This document shows positions 1 through 5,088 of a stretch of 5,088 nt of DNA, piece by piece. Made by a program: the position numbers and the translations under genes. This DNA is from Clostridia bacterium (GTDB lineage: Bacteria; Bacillota; Clostridia; Christensenellales; CAG-314), in contig JAFTNE010000178.1 in the NCBI GenBank assembly GCA_017452035.1, positions 1 through 5,088 of the forward strand, written 5' to 3'. Within the stretch, counting starts at the first letter, position 1, and every line of letters begins with the position of its first letter. The notes under the pieces were generated by a model that saw only the letters and a program-made list of their open reading frames with translations, was not told where the DNA came from and ran no database searches.

Positions 1-48
1 AAAGGTGTGCTCGCAGTCCTCTTCGCAAGCAAGTTCGCCGTTGTACCA
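1..48 (-). other. Third Cys/His-rich module of the large exported protein, truncated by the window edge
   Basis: A third 'TWYxGxLxC' motif occurs at residues 800-808 and is followed by C812 and H814. The window ends at residue 816, so the later Cys and HxH positions cannot be checked. Its presence shows that the repeat series continues beyond the left edge. Confidence 0.5.
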
Positions 49-2448
49 AGTTTCTCCATTGTCAGACATTACAGTTTGTTCGTCAACCTTTGATACGTAG
101 CCAACAACGTTTTCATCATCATCCTTAAATGTGATGGTACTACCACTAACAATTACGCCCGTGTTTTCGTAACGGGTATAGCCCAGCAATGAGCCTAATG
201 TTAGCTCGTTGTAGCCACCTTCCATCAACTCTTTGATGGAGAATTTGGAAAGGGCCTCCAATGCGCCTTCCATTGGACCAACACCCAAAATGTCAAACAA
301 TTCGCAAAGTTTTAGTTCAAGCAGTTCGTCAAACAACGAGTTGAAACCACCTTCCATAATGCCACCAATGGTCATGTTGCCCAAAACGGCGTACAATTTG
401 TTTGTTTCCACGTAGTAGTTGATTGTGTCAATACCCTCTTCGTCAGTTGTTACAATACTAAATGCATCATCTACTTCGTGATTGTGGTCACTTTCTTCGT
501 TTGCGCATACTTGATACAAAACGTATTCAAAACAACCCTTTTCGTGGCTATCCAGTGTAGTGTGAGTGTCATCTGCGCAGTCCAACCTTGCTTGATACCA
601 AGTAGCCTCCACGTAATCCTCAGCAAGTTTGTCAGCATCTTTGTCGTAGTTGGTGGATAGGTAGTAGAGTTCTTCTTCACCAACAACTTGTTTAGCAACG
701 GAAAGCTCAATTACAACATCTTCTTCCACCGTCTTGGTAAAGTCGTGTGTAACAATACCGGCAAGCAATTCGCCATTGGTATCGGTAATGTTCATTTCGC
801 GCTTTACAAGTCCAAGCAGTCCACCAATGGAAATATCTGTAAAGCCACCTTCAATAAGTTGGTTGATGGACATGTCGCCAACAATGTCAACAATAAAGTC
901 CATGCCGGTAACTTCAAACGTTTCCAAAATCTCCACAATAGGAGTATCGGTAACCTTGGATAGTAGTGTATCAATGCCACCTTCGGCAAGCAAATCGGAC
1001 AGTGTCATACCATCCAGTTTGAGCAAAGCAGAAAGTTTGTTTAGTACTTCGTTTTCAGCAAGTAGATCTTTGATGATTGCATCCAACGAGTGGTCGTCAA
1101 ATTGTGCAATTAGGTTATCAAAGTTGATTGCGCCAGTATCGTCAAACAGGCAACTAAGTTTTAGCTTTGCAAGCGTGCAAAATACCGAGTTAACAGCAAC
1201 AGGTGTGTAAGCAGTTGTACTTTCTCCTACAGTAACGGAGTATTCGCCATCGTGGTCATGCTCAGTTTTGCAAGGAGTGTACCATACGTAGTCAAAACAA
1301 TCTGCTTGGTGGTGGGTGTGTGTTAGCTCACAAACAAGTTGTCCTTGATACCAAGTTGTTTCCACTGCATCATTTTGCGCGTTCAAAGATATGTAGTAGT
1401 TACCTTCCAGACTACCCACCGACCAAACCAAAGCTCCTTGACTTCCGTCATCTTTGTTTTGGTAGTAAGGGGTAATGTTTGCTTTGTCAATTTCCACGTC
1501 AACGGGGCGTTTGATGATTCCCACCAATCCAGCAATGGAAATGCTGTCCATCGCTTTCATGATAGTAAATTCCCCTTCATCGCTGATAAAGTCGGAAACA
1601 CAAATAGCCCCAAGCAGTGAGGAAATCAATGGGTCGCCATCGCCAAGTATATCGGCAATGGTAAGCCTACCAACTGAAGAAAGGGAGCCTTCTTCGCCTA
1701 AAATGCCCAAGATGTTATTGTCGCCAGTAAGTTCGGTAATTAGCTTACCAAGAGGAGCTTCGCCAACAGCAAAGAGGAGGTTCTTAACAAGGTTATCAGT
1801 GCCTTCTTGACCAGGACGGAACAATGGGATCATGTCAGCCAAAGTGATGTTTTCCAAAACTACAGCAAGGTTAGCGATAATATCCGTTTCGCCACTTTCC
1901 GTTTTGTTTTCGCCATATACAAGGTCGTACACACTGTGTTTGTCAAGTTCGGCAACAACTTCGTCCGATACAACAGGCTCGCCATCTTCGCCAGGTGTAG
2001 CAAAGGTGTTGACGATAGATGGAACGGAACTCAACTTGATTTGTTTCAATGCGCGTTGAACACCAGTGTGGCCATTTTCGTCCACGTTGGTATTGAAGTA
2101 TTCAAACAGTGGTGCATCCAACAATTCTTTTGGCATAACAATGCCAAAAGCCATAGTTTGACCATCGTCATTTGTGGATGAAATATGGTTGTCGGCAAGA
2201 AAATCTCCCACCGAGTACAACTTTCCGTCCGTCAAATTACCCGTTTTGTTTTGGTACAGGTCCAAAATGTTGTAGTAGGCTTGTAGCAACGATACGTCAC
2301 CCAAGTCGCCAAGGTAGTTTTCAATGTCGGAGTAAATTTCGTTTGGATGTACAACCGTTACAGATGTGTACATAGCAAATCCAAATGTTCCCAAAAGGAA
2401 CACAACACCGAACACGATACCTAACATAAATGCTAAAAATCTTTTCAT
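1..2448 (-). CDS. Large exported repeat protein with Cys/His modules, function unknown (partial, C-terminus beyond left edge)
   Basis: An uninterrupted frame of 816 codons runs from ATG at 2448 off the left edge. The start is supported by AGAGGT (2454-2459) five bases upstream and by the N-terminus MKRFLAFMLGIVFGVVFLLG: two basic residues and a hydrophobic helix (about residues 4-25), a signal peptide or uncleaved anchor. The rest is acidic and has no other obvious membrane segment, so it should lie outside the membrane. Divergent units follow one another. Typical elements are 'LKLSxLFD' (residues 429-436, 712-719; fainter at 137-142), 'SIxxLxEGGF/Y' (482-490, 527-536, 692-702, 737-746), 'LLG..KR' (305-314, 541-550, 751-759) and 'WYxxxLxC' (366-373, 617-624, 801-808). 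The last element opens a module with further Cys and His residues. I recognise no named family. Adhesion, metal binding or a structural surface role are possible but unproven. It probably shares a transcript with the upstream GDPD gene. Gene existence is near certain; function is unknown. Confidence 0.93.
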   Translation of the reverse strand, partial: MKRFLAFMLGIVFGVVFLLGTFGFAMYTSVTVVHPNEIYSDIENYLGDLGDVSLLQAYYNILDLYQNKTGNLTDGKLYSVGDFLADNHISSTNDDGQTMAFGIVMPKELLDAPLFEYFNTNVDENGHTGVQRALKQIKLSSVPSIVNTFATPGEDGEPVVSDEVVAELDKHSVYDLVYGENKTESGETDIIANLAVVLENITLADMIPLFRPGQEGTDNLVKNLLFAVGEAPLGKLITELTGDNNILGILGEEGSLSSVGRLTIADILGDGDPLISSLLGAICVSDFISDEGEFTIMKAMDSISIAGLVGIIKRPVDVEIDKANITPYYQNKDDGSQGALVWSVGSLEGNYYISLNAQNDAVETTWYQGQLVCELTHTHHQADCFDYVWYTPCKTEHDHDGEYSVTVGESTTAYTPVAVNSVFCTLAKLKLSCLFDDTGAINFDNLIAQFDDHSLDAIIKDLLAENEVLNKLSALLKLDGMTLSDLLAEGGIDTLLSKVTDTPIVEILETFEVTGMDFIVDIVGDMSINQLIEGGFTDISIGGLLGLVKREMNITDTNGELLAGIVTHDFTKTVEEDVVIELSVAKQVVGEEELYYLSTNYDKDADKLAEDYVEATWYQARLDCADDTHTTLDSHEKGCFEYVLYQVCANEESDHNHEVDDAFSIVTTDEEGIDTINYYVETNKLYAVLGNMTIGGIMEGGFNSLFDELLELKLCELFDILGVGPMEGALEALSKFSIKELMEGGYNELTLGSLLGYTRYENTGVIVSGSTITFKDDDENVVGYVSKVDEQTVMSDNGETWYNGELACEEDCEHTF
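472..600 (-). other. Second Cys/His-rich module of the large exported protein (residues 617-659)
   Basis: This is the second copy, beginning WYQARLDC at residues 617-624 and ending in D-H-N-H at 654-657. It aligns with the copy at 366-399 through W-x6-C, C-F-[DE]-Y-V and C-x8-C. The loop between the first two Cys is four residues longer. Divergence between copies is high, so this is an old duplication and not a recent DNA-level tandem repeat. Confidence 0.6.
1183..1353 (-). other. First Cys/His-rich module of the large exported protein (residues about 366-422)
   Basis: The module starts at W366-Y367 and shows C373, H377, H379, H380, C384, C393, H397 and H399. The spacing is C-x10-C-x8-C-x3-H-x-H. 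The middle is C-F-D-Y-V-x-Y. The second module (from W617) keeps the same frame: C624, H629, H635, C639, C648, H655, H657, spaced C-x14-C-x8-C-x6-H-x-H, with C-F-E-Y-V-x-Y in the middle. The conserved W-x6-C and C-x8-C spacings and terminal HxH suggest a small domain held together by a metal ion or a disulfide. Which of these it is cannot be told from sequence. Confidence 0.6.
2375..2448 (-). other. Signal peptide or N-terminal membrane anchor of the large exported protein
   Basis: Residues 2-3 are Lys-Arg and residues 4-25 are almost entirely hydrophobic or small (F, L, A, M, G, I, V). Polar sequence 'YTS' follows. 'GFA' at residues 23-25 could be a signal peptidase I site, but the match to A-x-A is imperfect, so an uncleaved anchor is also possible. 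No lipobox cysteine is present, so it is not a lipoprotein. Confidence 0.8.
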
Positions 2449-2538
2449 TGTTTACCTCTTTGGGCTATCAAAGCCAATAATTGCTTGCTTGACCAAGCTT
2501 GTAAAGTAGTGCAGTTGTTTCAAACTGACATTCAGGTT
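2449..2538. other. Short gap between the GDPD gene and the large exported protein gene
   Basis: This gap is 90 bases. Read on the minus strand it holds a weak GCTTG/CAAGC stem (2483-2498, six-base loop) and the small hairpin next to the downstream RBS. Neither is followed by a run of T, and I find no paired -35/-10 with good spacing. The simplest reading is that the two minus-strand genes are co-transcribed. Confidence 0.45.
2454..2477 (-). promoter_or_regulatory. RBS of the large exported protein with an abutting small hairpin
   Basis: On the minus strand the Shine-Dalgarno AGAGGT lies five bases before the ATG at 2448. Directly upstream, TTGGCT (2472-2477) can pair with AGCCCAA (2460-2466) around the loop TTGAT, leaving one C bulged. 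The stem ends exactly where the Shine-Dalgarno begins. It is short and has no U tract, so it is not a terminator. An effect on translation or mRNA stability is only a possibility. Confidence 0.45.
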
Positions 2539-3291
2539 TTATTTGTTTTCCAAGTCGTATCTAATAGGGTGGAAACTATCAAAAATAATGTTGTCAAATT
2601 GATCTTTAAGGTTGTCATATTGCTCTTGACTTTTGATAGTCCAGCAAAGCACGGGAATTTTTTTACCAAAACGCTTTACTGCTTTTACTTTGTCGATGTA
2701 GTTTGCATCATAAGCAATAAATTGACTGCCGTTCCACTTTGAAAGCATCAAGTGTTTCAACAAAAATATCTTCCAACCTGCCATCTTTGTTCCTTTGAGG
2801 TCGGTTGCAAGTTGTCCACGAATGATGTGTGGTGCATTGACCTTGAACCATCTAACAATGTAGGGGTTGAAGGACTCAATGCAGTAGTTGCCTTGGTAGT
2901 TGGCAAGTGCATCTACAACCTTTTGCTCCAACTCGCCAATGTTTTTGTGCGTTTTGATTTCCACAACGAGGTTAACGCCACCAGCTGCTTGCAAAAATTC
3001 TTCAAAGGTGGGTATTTGGCAGTCGGTATCGAGTAGACGTAGCTCGCGCAACTGTTCAAAAGTTTTTTCACAAACAAGTCCTTCTGCGCCTGTCATGCGT
3101 TTCAAACTGTCATCGTGAAAAACCACCAACACCCCGTCAGCAGACATTTGTACGTCCATTTCGATGCCAAAGTTGTTTTCACGCGCTTTTACAAAAGCAG
3201 GAATGGAGTTTTCCGGAATATCCACGTTGTTAAAAAATCCACGGTGGGCAACAAATGTATCTGTCAACCATTTGTATTCTTGTCTTATCAT
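2539..3291 (-). CDS. Glycerophosphodiester phosphodiesterase, cytoplasmic GDPD family
   Basis: This complete 250-residue protein hydrolyses glycerophosphodiesters (deacylated phospholipid head groups) to sn-glycerol 3-phosphate and an alcohol, using a TIM-barrel fold and a divalent metal. Family signatures are present in order: HRG at 16-18, PENS at 26-29, E44-M-D46 (metal ligands), H59-D-D (with H16 the expected acid/base histidine pair), V-E111-I-K113 (third metal glutamate), S-F-N-P at 140-143 and C-W-T at 216-218. Length matches the usual 240-260 residues of UgpQ-like bacterial enzymes. There is no signal peptide or membrane segment, so it acts in the cytoplasm, unlike periplasmic GlpQ. 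The ATG at 3291 has a strong GGGAGGAG (3299-3306) at good spacing; the stop is TAA. It lies 90 bases upstream of the large exported protein gene and diverges from lepA. The substrate range (glycerophosphocholine, glycerophosphoethanolamine, glycerophosphoglycerol) cannot be read from sequence. Confidence 0.95.
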   Translation of the reverse strand: MIRQEYKWLTDTFVAHRGFFNNVDIPENSIPAFVKARENNFGIEMDVQMSADGVLVVFHDDSLKRMTGAEGLVCEKTFEQLRELRLLDTDCQIPTFEEFLQAAGGVNLVVEIKTHKNIGELEQKVVDALANYQGNYCIESFNPYIVRWFKVNAPHIIRGQLATDLKGTKMAGWKIFLLKHLMLSKWNGSQFIAYDANYIDKVKAVKRFGKKIPVLCWTIKSQEQYDNLKDQFDNIIFDSFHPIRYDLENK

Positions 3292-3320
3292 AAGGGTTCT
3301 CCTCCCAAAAATTGCTAATT

Positions 3321-3344
3321 TTTAGTTACATTTATGTAACTAAA
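3321..3344. repeat. 24-base palindrome, operator-like, in the GDPD leader
   Basis: Arms TTTAGTTACAT (3321-3331) and ATGTAACTAAA (3334-3344) are perfect reverse complements across a two-base centre. The element falls at about +11 to +34 of the predicted GDPD transcript and 15 bases upstream of its Shine-Dalgarno. The very short centre and odd length for a hairpin favour a binding site for a dimeric repressor. A ten-pair RNA stem with a four-base loop is also possible. No T run follows on either strand, so it is not a terminator. I cannot assign the regulator. Confidence 0.6.
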
Positions 3345-3360
3345 CTTTCTCGATAGTTCC

Positions 3361-3389
3361 ATTGTATCAAAAAGCGTCACAAATTGCAA
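3361..3389 (-). promoter_or_regulatory. Probable promoter of the GDPD gene (extended -10)
   Basis: Read on the minus strand, TTGCAA (3384-3389, 4/6 to TTGACA) is followed by a 17-base spacer and TACAAT (3361-3366, 5/6 to TATAAT). A TG one base before the -10 makes it an extended -10. The start of transcription would be near 3354, giving a leader of about 62 bases. A weaker alternative lies upstream: a perfect TTGACA (3410-3415) with TAATAT (3389-3394), but its spacing is only 15. Confidence 0.6.
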
Positions 3390-3403
3390 TATTATTTGCC
3401 ACC

Positions 3404-3439
3404 AAAAACTGTCAATTTGTGGACAAAATGATAGTTTTT
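3404..3439. repeat. 36-base imperfect dyad covering the lepA -35 element
   Basis: Symmetry is centred between 3421 and 3422. The outer arms AAAAACTGTCA (3404-3414) and TGATAGTTTTT (3429-3439) match at 10 of 11 positions. The inner arms TTTGT (3416-3420) and ACAAA (3423-3427) match fully. In all, 15 of 18 symmetric positions are complementary. It overlaps the lepA -35 and the alternative minus-strand TTGACA at 3410-3415, so a protein bound here could affect both directions. The A and T tracts at the ends also resemble a bidirectional terminator, but no convergent genes need one here. Confidence 0.5.
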
Positions 3440-3448
3440 TAGTATAAT
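3420..3448 (+). promoter_or_regulatory. Probable lepA promoter
   Basis: TGGACA (3420-3425, 5/6 to TTGACA) is separated by 17 bases from a perfect TATAAT (3443-3448). Transcription would begin near 3455, giving a leader of about 55 bases before the lepA start. The -35 hexamer sits at the centre of the 36-base dyad at 3404-3439. Confidence 0.75.
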
Positions 3449-3473
3449 AAACGCAACAAAACAGCATTGACAA

Positions 3474-3504
3474 AACAAAATTAGTTTTGTTGATACAAAA
3501 AGGT
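3474..3504 (+). promoter_or_regulatory. lepA leader: weak alternative hairpins next to the RBS
   Basis: TTTTGTT (3485-3491) can pair upstream with AACAAAA (3474-3480, loop TTAG). Alternatively TTTTGT (3485-3490) can pair downstream with ACAAAA (3495-3500), directly before the AGGT Shine-Dalgarno core at 3501-3504. Both stems are almost all A-U and therefore weak. ACAAAA recurs five times between 3423 and 3500, so part of this may be composition alone. Confidence 0.25.
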
Positions 3505-3509
3505 AAACA

Positions 3510-5088
3510 ATGTCACAAAAAAACGTACGTAATTTTTGCATAATTGCCCATATCGACCATGGCAAATCTACCTTGGCAGACCGACTGATGGAGTATACCG
3601 GTCAAGTTGCCAAGCGCGATTTAAACAGTCAAATGTTGGACTCGATGGATATCGAGCGCGAAAGGGGTATTACTATCAAACTTTCGCCACTACGCATGAC
3701 CTATGTTCATGATGGCGAGGAGTACACCCTAAACCTTATCGACACACCAGGTCACGTTGACTTTAGCTACGAAGTATCCCGTTCACTTGCCGCTTGCGAA
3801 GGCGCATTGCTTATTGTAGATGCCAGCCAAGGTGTCGAGGCGCAAACCCTTGCCAACTGCTATTTGGCACTGGATAACGATTTGGAAATCATCCCTGTTA
3901 TCAACAAAATTGACCTACCAAGTGCCGATATCGAAGGTGCCAAGCAGGAAATTGAAGACACAATCGGTCTTGATGCAAGCGACGCCCCATTGGTTTCTGC
4001 CAAGGAAGGTATCAACATCAAGGATGTTTTGGATGCAGTAGTGGAGCGTGTTCCTGCGCCACAAGGGGATGAGAGTGCTCCATTGAAGGCCCTTATTTTC
4101 GACTGCCAATACGACAACTACAAAGGCGTTGTAATTATGACACGTATTGTGGATGGCGAAGTAAAGGTGGGTACAACCATCAAAATGTTTGAAACAAAGG
4201 GCAAAACCTTTGACGTTACCGAAGTGGGTATTTTTGCCCCCGGTATGAAACCTACCGATAAACTTGTTGCTGGCGACGTTGGTTATATTTGCGCAAGTAT
4301 CAAGACAGTTTGCGATACAAAGGTGGGCGACACACTTACCGATGCTAAAAACCCTTGTGATGAGCCACTAAAAGGCTACAAAGAAGTAAAACCAATGGTT
4401 TTTTGTGGTATTTTCCCGGCAGATGGCAGTAAGTACAACGACCTTAAAGACGCATTGGAAAAGCTCAAACTTAATGATGCTGCCCTTGTTTACGAACCAG
4501 ATACGTCAGTGGCGCTTGGATTTGGTTTTAGATGTGGCTTTTTGGGCCTCCTGCACATGGAAATCATGCAGGAACGTTTGGAGCGCGAGTTTGACTTGGA
4601 CCTTGTGACAACTGCCCCAAGCGTAGTGTACCATGTCTACACAACCACTGGCGAAATGTTACCTATCGACAACCCAACAAAGTTGCCAGCACCCAACCTT
4701 ATTGACCACATTGAAGAACCCATTGTTTCTGCTGAAATTTTCTCTCCACCGGAGTATGTTGGTGACGTAATGGGTCTTTGTCAAGACAAGCGTGGTGTGT
4801 TTATCGATATGACTTACCTTGACACTCGCCGTGTAAAAATCAGCTACGAAATTCCTCTTAATGAAATTATTTATAACTTTTTTGATACGCTAAAATCACG
4901 CACACGTGGTTACGCAAGTTTGGACTACGAAATCAAGGGTTACGTCAAAGGCAACCTTGTGCGTTTGGATATGCTGTTGAACGGCGAAGTTTGTGATGCT
5001 TTGTCTATCATTGTAAACGAAGAACGCGCTTACGCTCGTGGACGTCAAATTGCTGAAAAGCTCAAAGATGCAATTCCCCGTCAAATGT
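3510..5088 (+). CDS. lepA: Elongation factor 4 (LepA), ribosome back-translocase GTPase (partial, C-terminus beyond right edge)
   Basis: LepA is a ribosome-binding translational GTPase linked to back-translocation and to initiation or 30S assembly. 526 codons are present from ATG 3510; the family is about 600 residues, so roughly the last 70-75 are missing. The G domain has the P-loop AHIDHGKST (13-21), switch I RGIT (52-55), DTPGHVDF (78-85, with the catalytic H82), NKID (132-135) and SAK (163-165). The LepA-typical block [16 protein letters not shown] is at 337-352. The EF-G-like domain V with EYVGDVMG is at 415-422 and RGYASLDYE at 466-474. The frame is cut within the start of the LepA-specific C-terminal domain, just after IPRQM. 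Presence of that domain's beginning and absence of EF-G domain IV distinguish it from EF-G, BipA and TetM. The start is preceded by AGGT (3501-3504), a modest Shine-Dalgarno, five bases away. The segment after switch I reads IKLSPLRM (56-63), where many homologues have IKAQAVRL. It diverges from the GDPD gene. Confidence 0.98.
   Translation, partial: MSQKNVRNFCIIAHIDHGKSTLADRLMEYTGQVAKRDLNSQMLDSMDIERERGITIKLSPLRMTYVHDGEEYTLNLIDTPGHVDFSYEVSRSLAACEGALLIVDASQGVEAQTLANCYLALDNDLEIIPVINKIDLPSADIEGAKQEIEDTIGLDASDAPLVSAKEGINIKDVLDAVVERVPAPQGDESAPLKALIFDCQYDNYKGVVIMTRIVDGEVKVGTTIKMFETKGKTFDVTEVGIFAPGMKPTDKLVAGDVGYICASIKTVCDTKVGDTLTDAKNPCDEPLKGYKEVKPMVFCGIFPADGSKYNDLKDALEKLKLNDAALVYEPDTSVALGFGFRCGFLGLLHMEIMQERLEREFDLDLVTTAPSVVYHVYTTTGEMLPIDNPTKLPAPNLIDHIEEPIVSAEIFSPPEYVGDVMGLCQDKRGVFIDMTYLDTRRVKISYEIPLNEIIYNFFDTLKSRTRGYASLDYEIKGYVKGNLVRLDMLLNGEVCDALSIIVNEERAYARGRQIAEKLKDAIPRQM

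Larger units (their letters stand above)
3292..3509. other. Divergent intergenic region between the GDPD gene and lepA
   Basis: This AT-rich stretch of 218 bases separates the two start codons. It holds one good promoter for each direction and two dyad-symmetric elements: a 24-base palindrome in the GDPD leader and a 36-base imperfect dyad around the lepA -35. It also holds several ACAAAA repeats in the lepA leader. No open frame with a ribosome binding site and no RNA gene is seen in it. Confidence 0.7.

Noticed and set aside
734..1210. 158-codon plus-strand open frame, Ser/Pro-rich
   Set aside because: It lies wholly antisense to the long minus-strand gene, has no ribosome binding site, and its Ser-rich, low-complexity composition is what the complement of that gene's codons gives.
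1807..2181. 124-codon plus-strand open frame, and the overlapping frames at 1475-1810 and 1832-2059
   Set aside because: All are antisense shadows of the 816-codon minus-strand frame, without recognisable domains or start signals.
1..2448. CRISPR array or DNA-level tandem repeats suggested by the repeating protein motifs
   Set aside because: The repeats are visible at protein level only; the DNA copies are diverged and irregularly spaced, and the frame is open throughout.
2483..2498. GCTTG/CAAGC stem as a terminator for the GDPD gene
   Set aside because: Five pairs only and no T run after it on the minus strand.
3404..3440. The A-tract/T-tract dyad as a bidirectional intrinsic terminator
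   Set aside because: The flanking genes diverge, so no transcript needs to end here, the stem is AU-rich and interrupted, and the lepA -35 lies inside it. An operator reading fits the position better.
3467..3472. Perfect TTGACA upstream of lepA as a second -35
   Set aside because: There is no acceptable -10 at 16-18 bases, and a start from it would fall inside the Shine-Dalgarno.
3860..4117. Minus-strand open frames opposite lepA
   Set aside because: lepA on the plus strand is unmistakable from its GTPase motifs; these frames show no homology or start signals.

Overview
The window looks like a bacterial chromosome segment of moderate-to-low GC with well-formed Shine-Dalgarno sequences, sigma-70-type promoters and the standard genetic code. 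The mix of a lepA housekeeping gene, a cytoplasmic glycerophosphodiesterase and a large acidic exported repeat protein fits a low-GC Gram-positive (Bacillota-like) organism. That lineage call is an inference with modest confidence. No tRNA, rRNA, CRISPR array, insertion sequence or phage gene is visible.

Layout. (1) Positions 1-2448, minus strand: the first 816 codons of a very large exported protein of unknown function, still open at the left edge. It has an N-terminal signal peptide or membrane anchor, then roughly three divergent repeat units. Each unit carries hydrophobic 'SIxxLxEGG' and 'LLG..KR' segments, a probable beta-rich stretch and a 'WYxxxLxC' Cys/His module. (2) Positions 2449-2538: a 90-base gap with weak hairpins but no convincing terminator or promoter. 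(3) Positions 2539-3291, minus strand: a complete cytoplasmic glycerophosphodiester phosphodiesterase (GDPD family). (4) Positions 3292-3509: a divergent intergenic region of 218 bases with a promoter in each direction, a 24-base near-perfect palindrome in the GDPD leader, and a 36-base imperfect dyad centred on the lepA -35 region. (5) Position 3510 to the right edge, plus strand: lepA (elongation factor 4), 526 codons present, cut before its C-terminal end.

The GDPD gene and the large exported protein point the same way and are probably co-transcribed from the promoter at 3361-3389. lepA is transcribed divergently and is functionally unrelated. The part of the window least explained by known families is the exported Cys/His repeat protein. 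The two dyads between the divergent promoters are the most interesting non-coding signals. All long plus-strand frames inside 1-2448 are shadows of the minus-strand gene.
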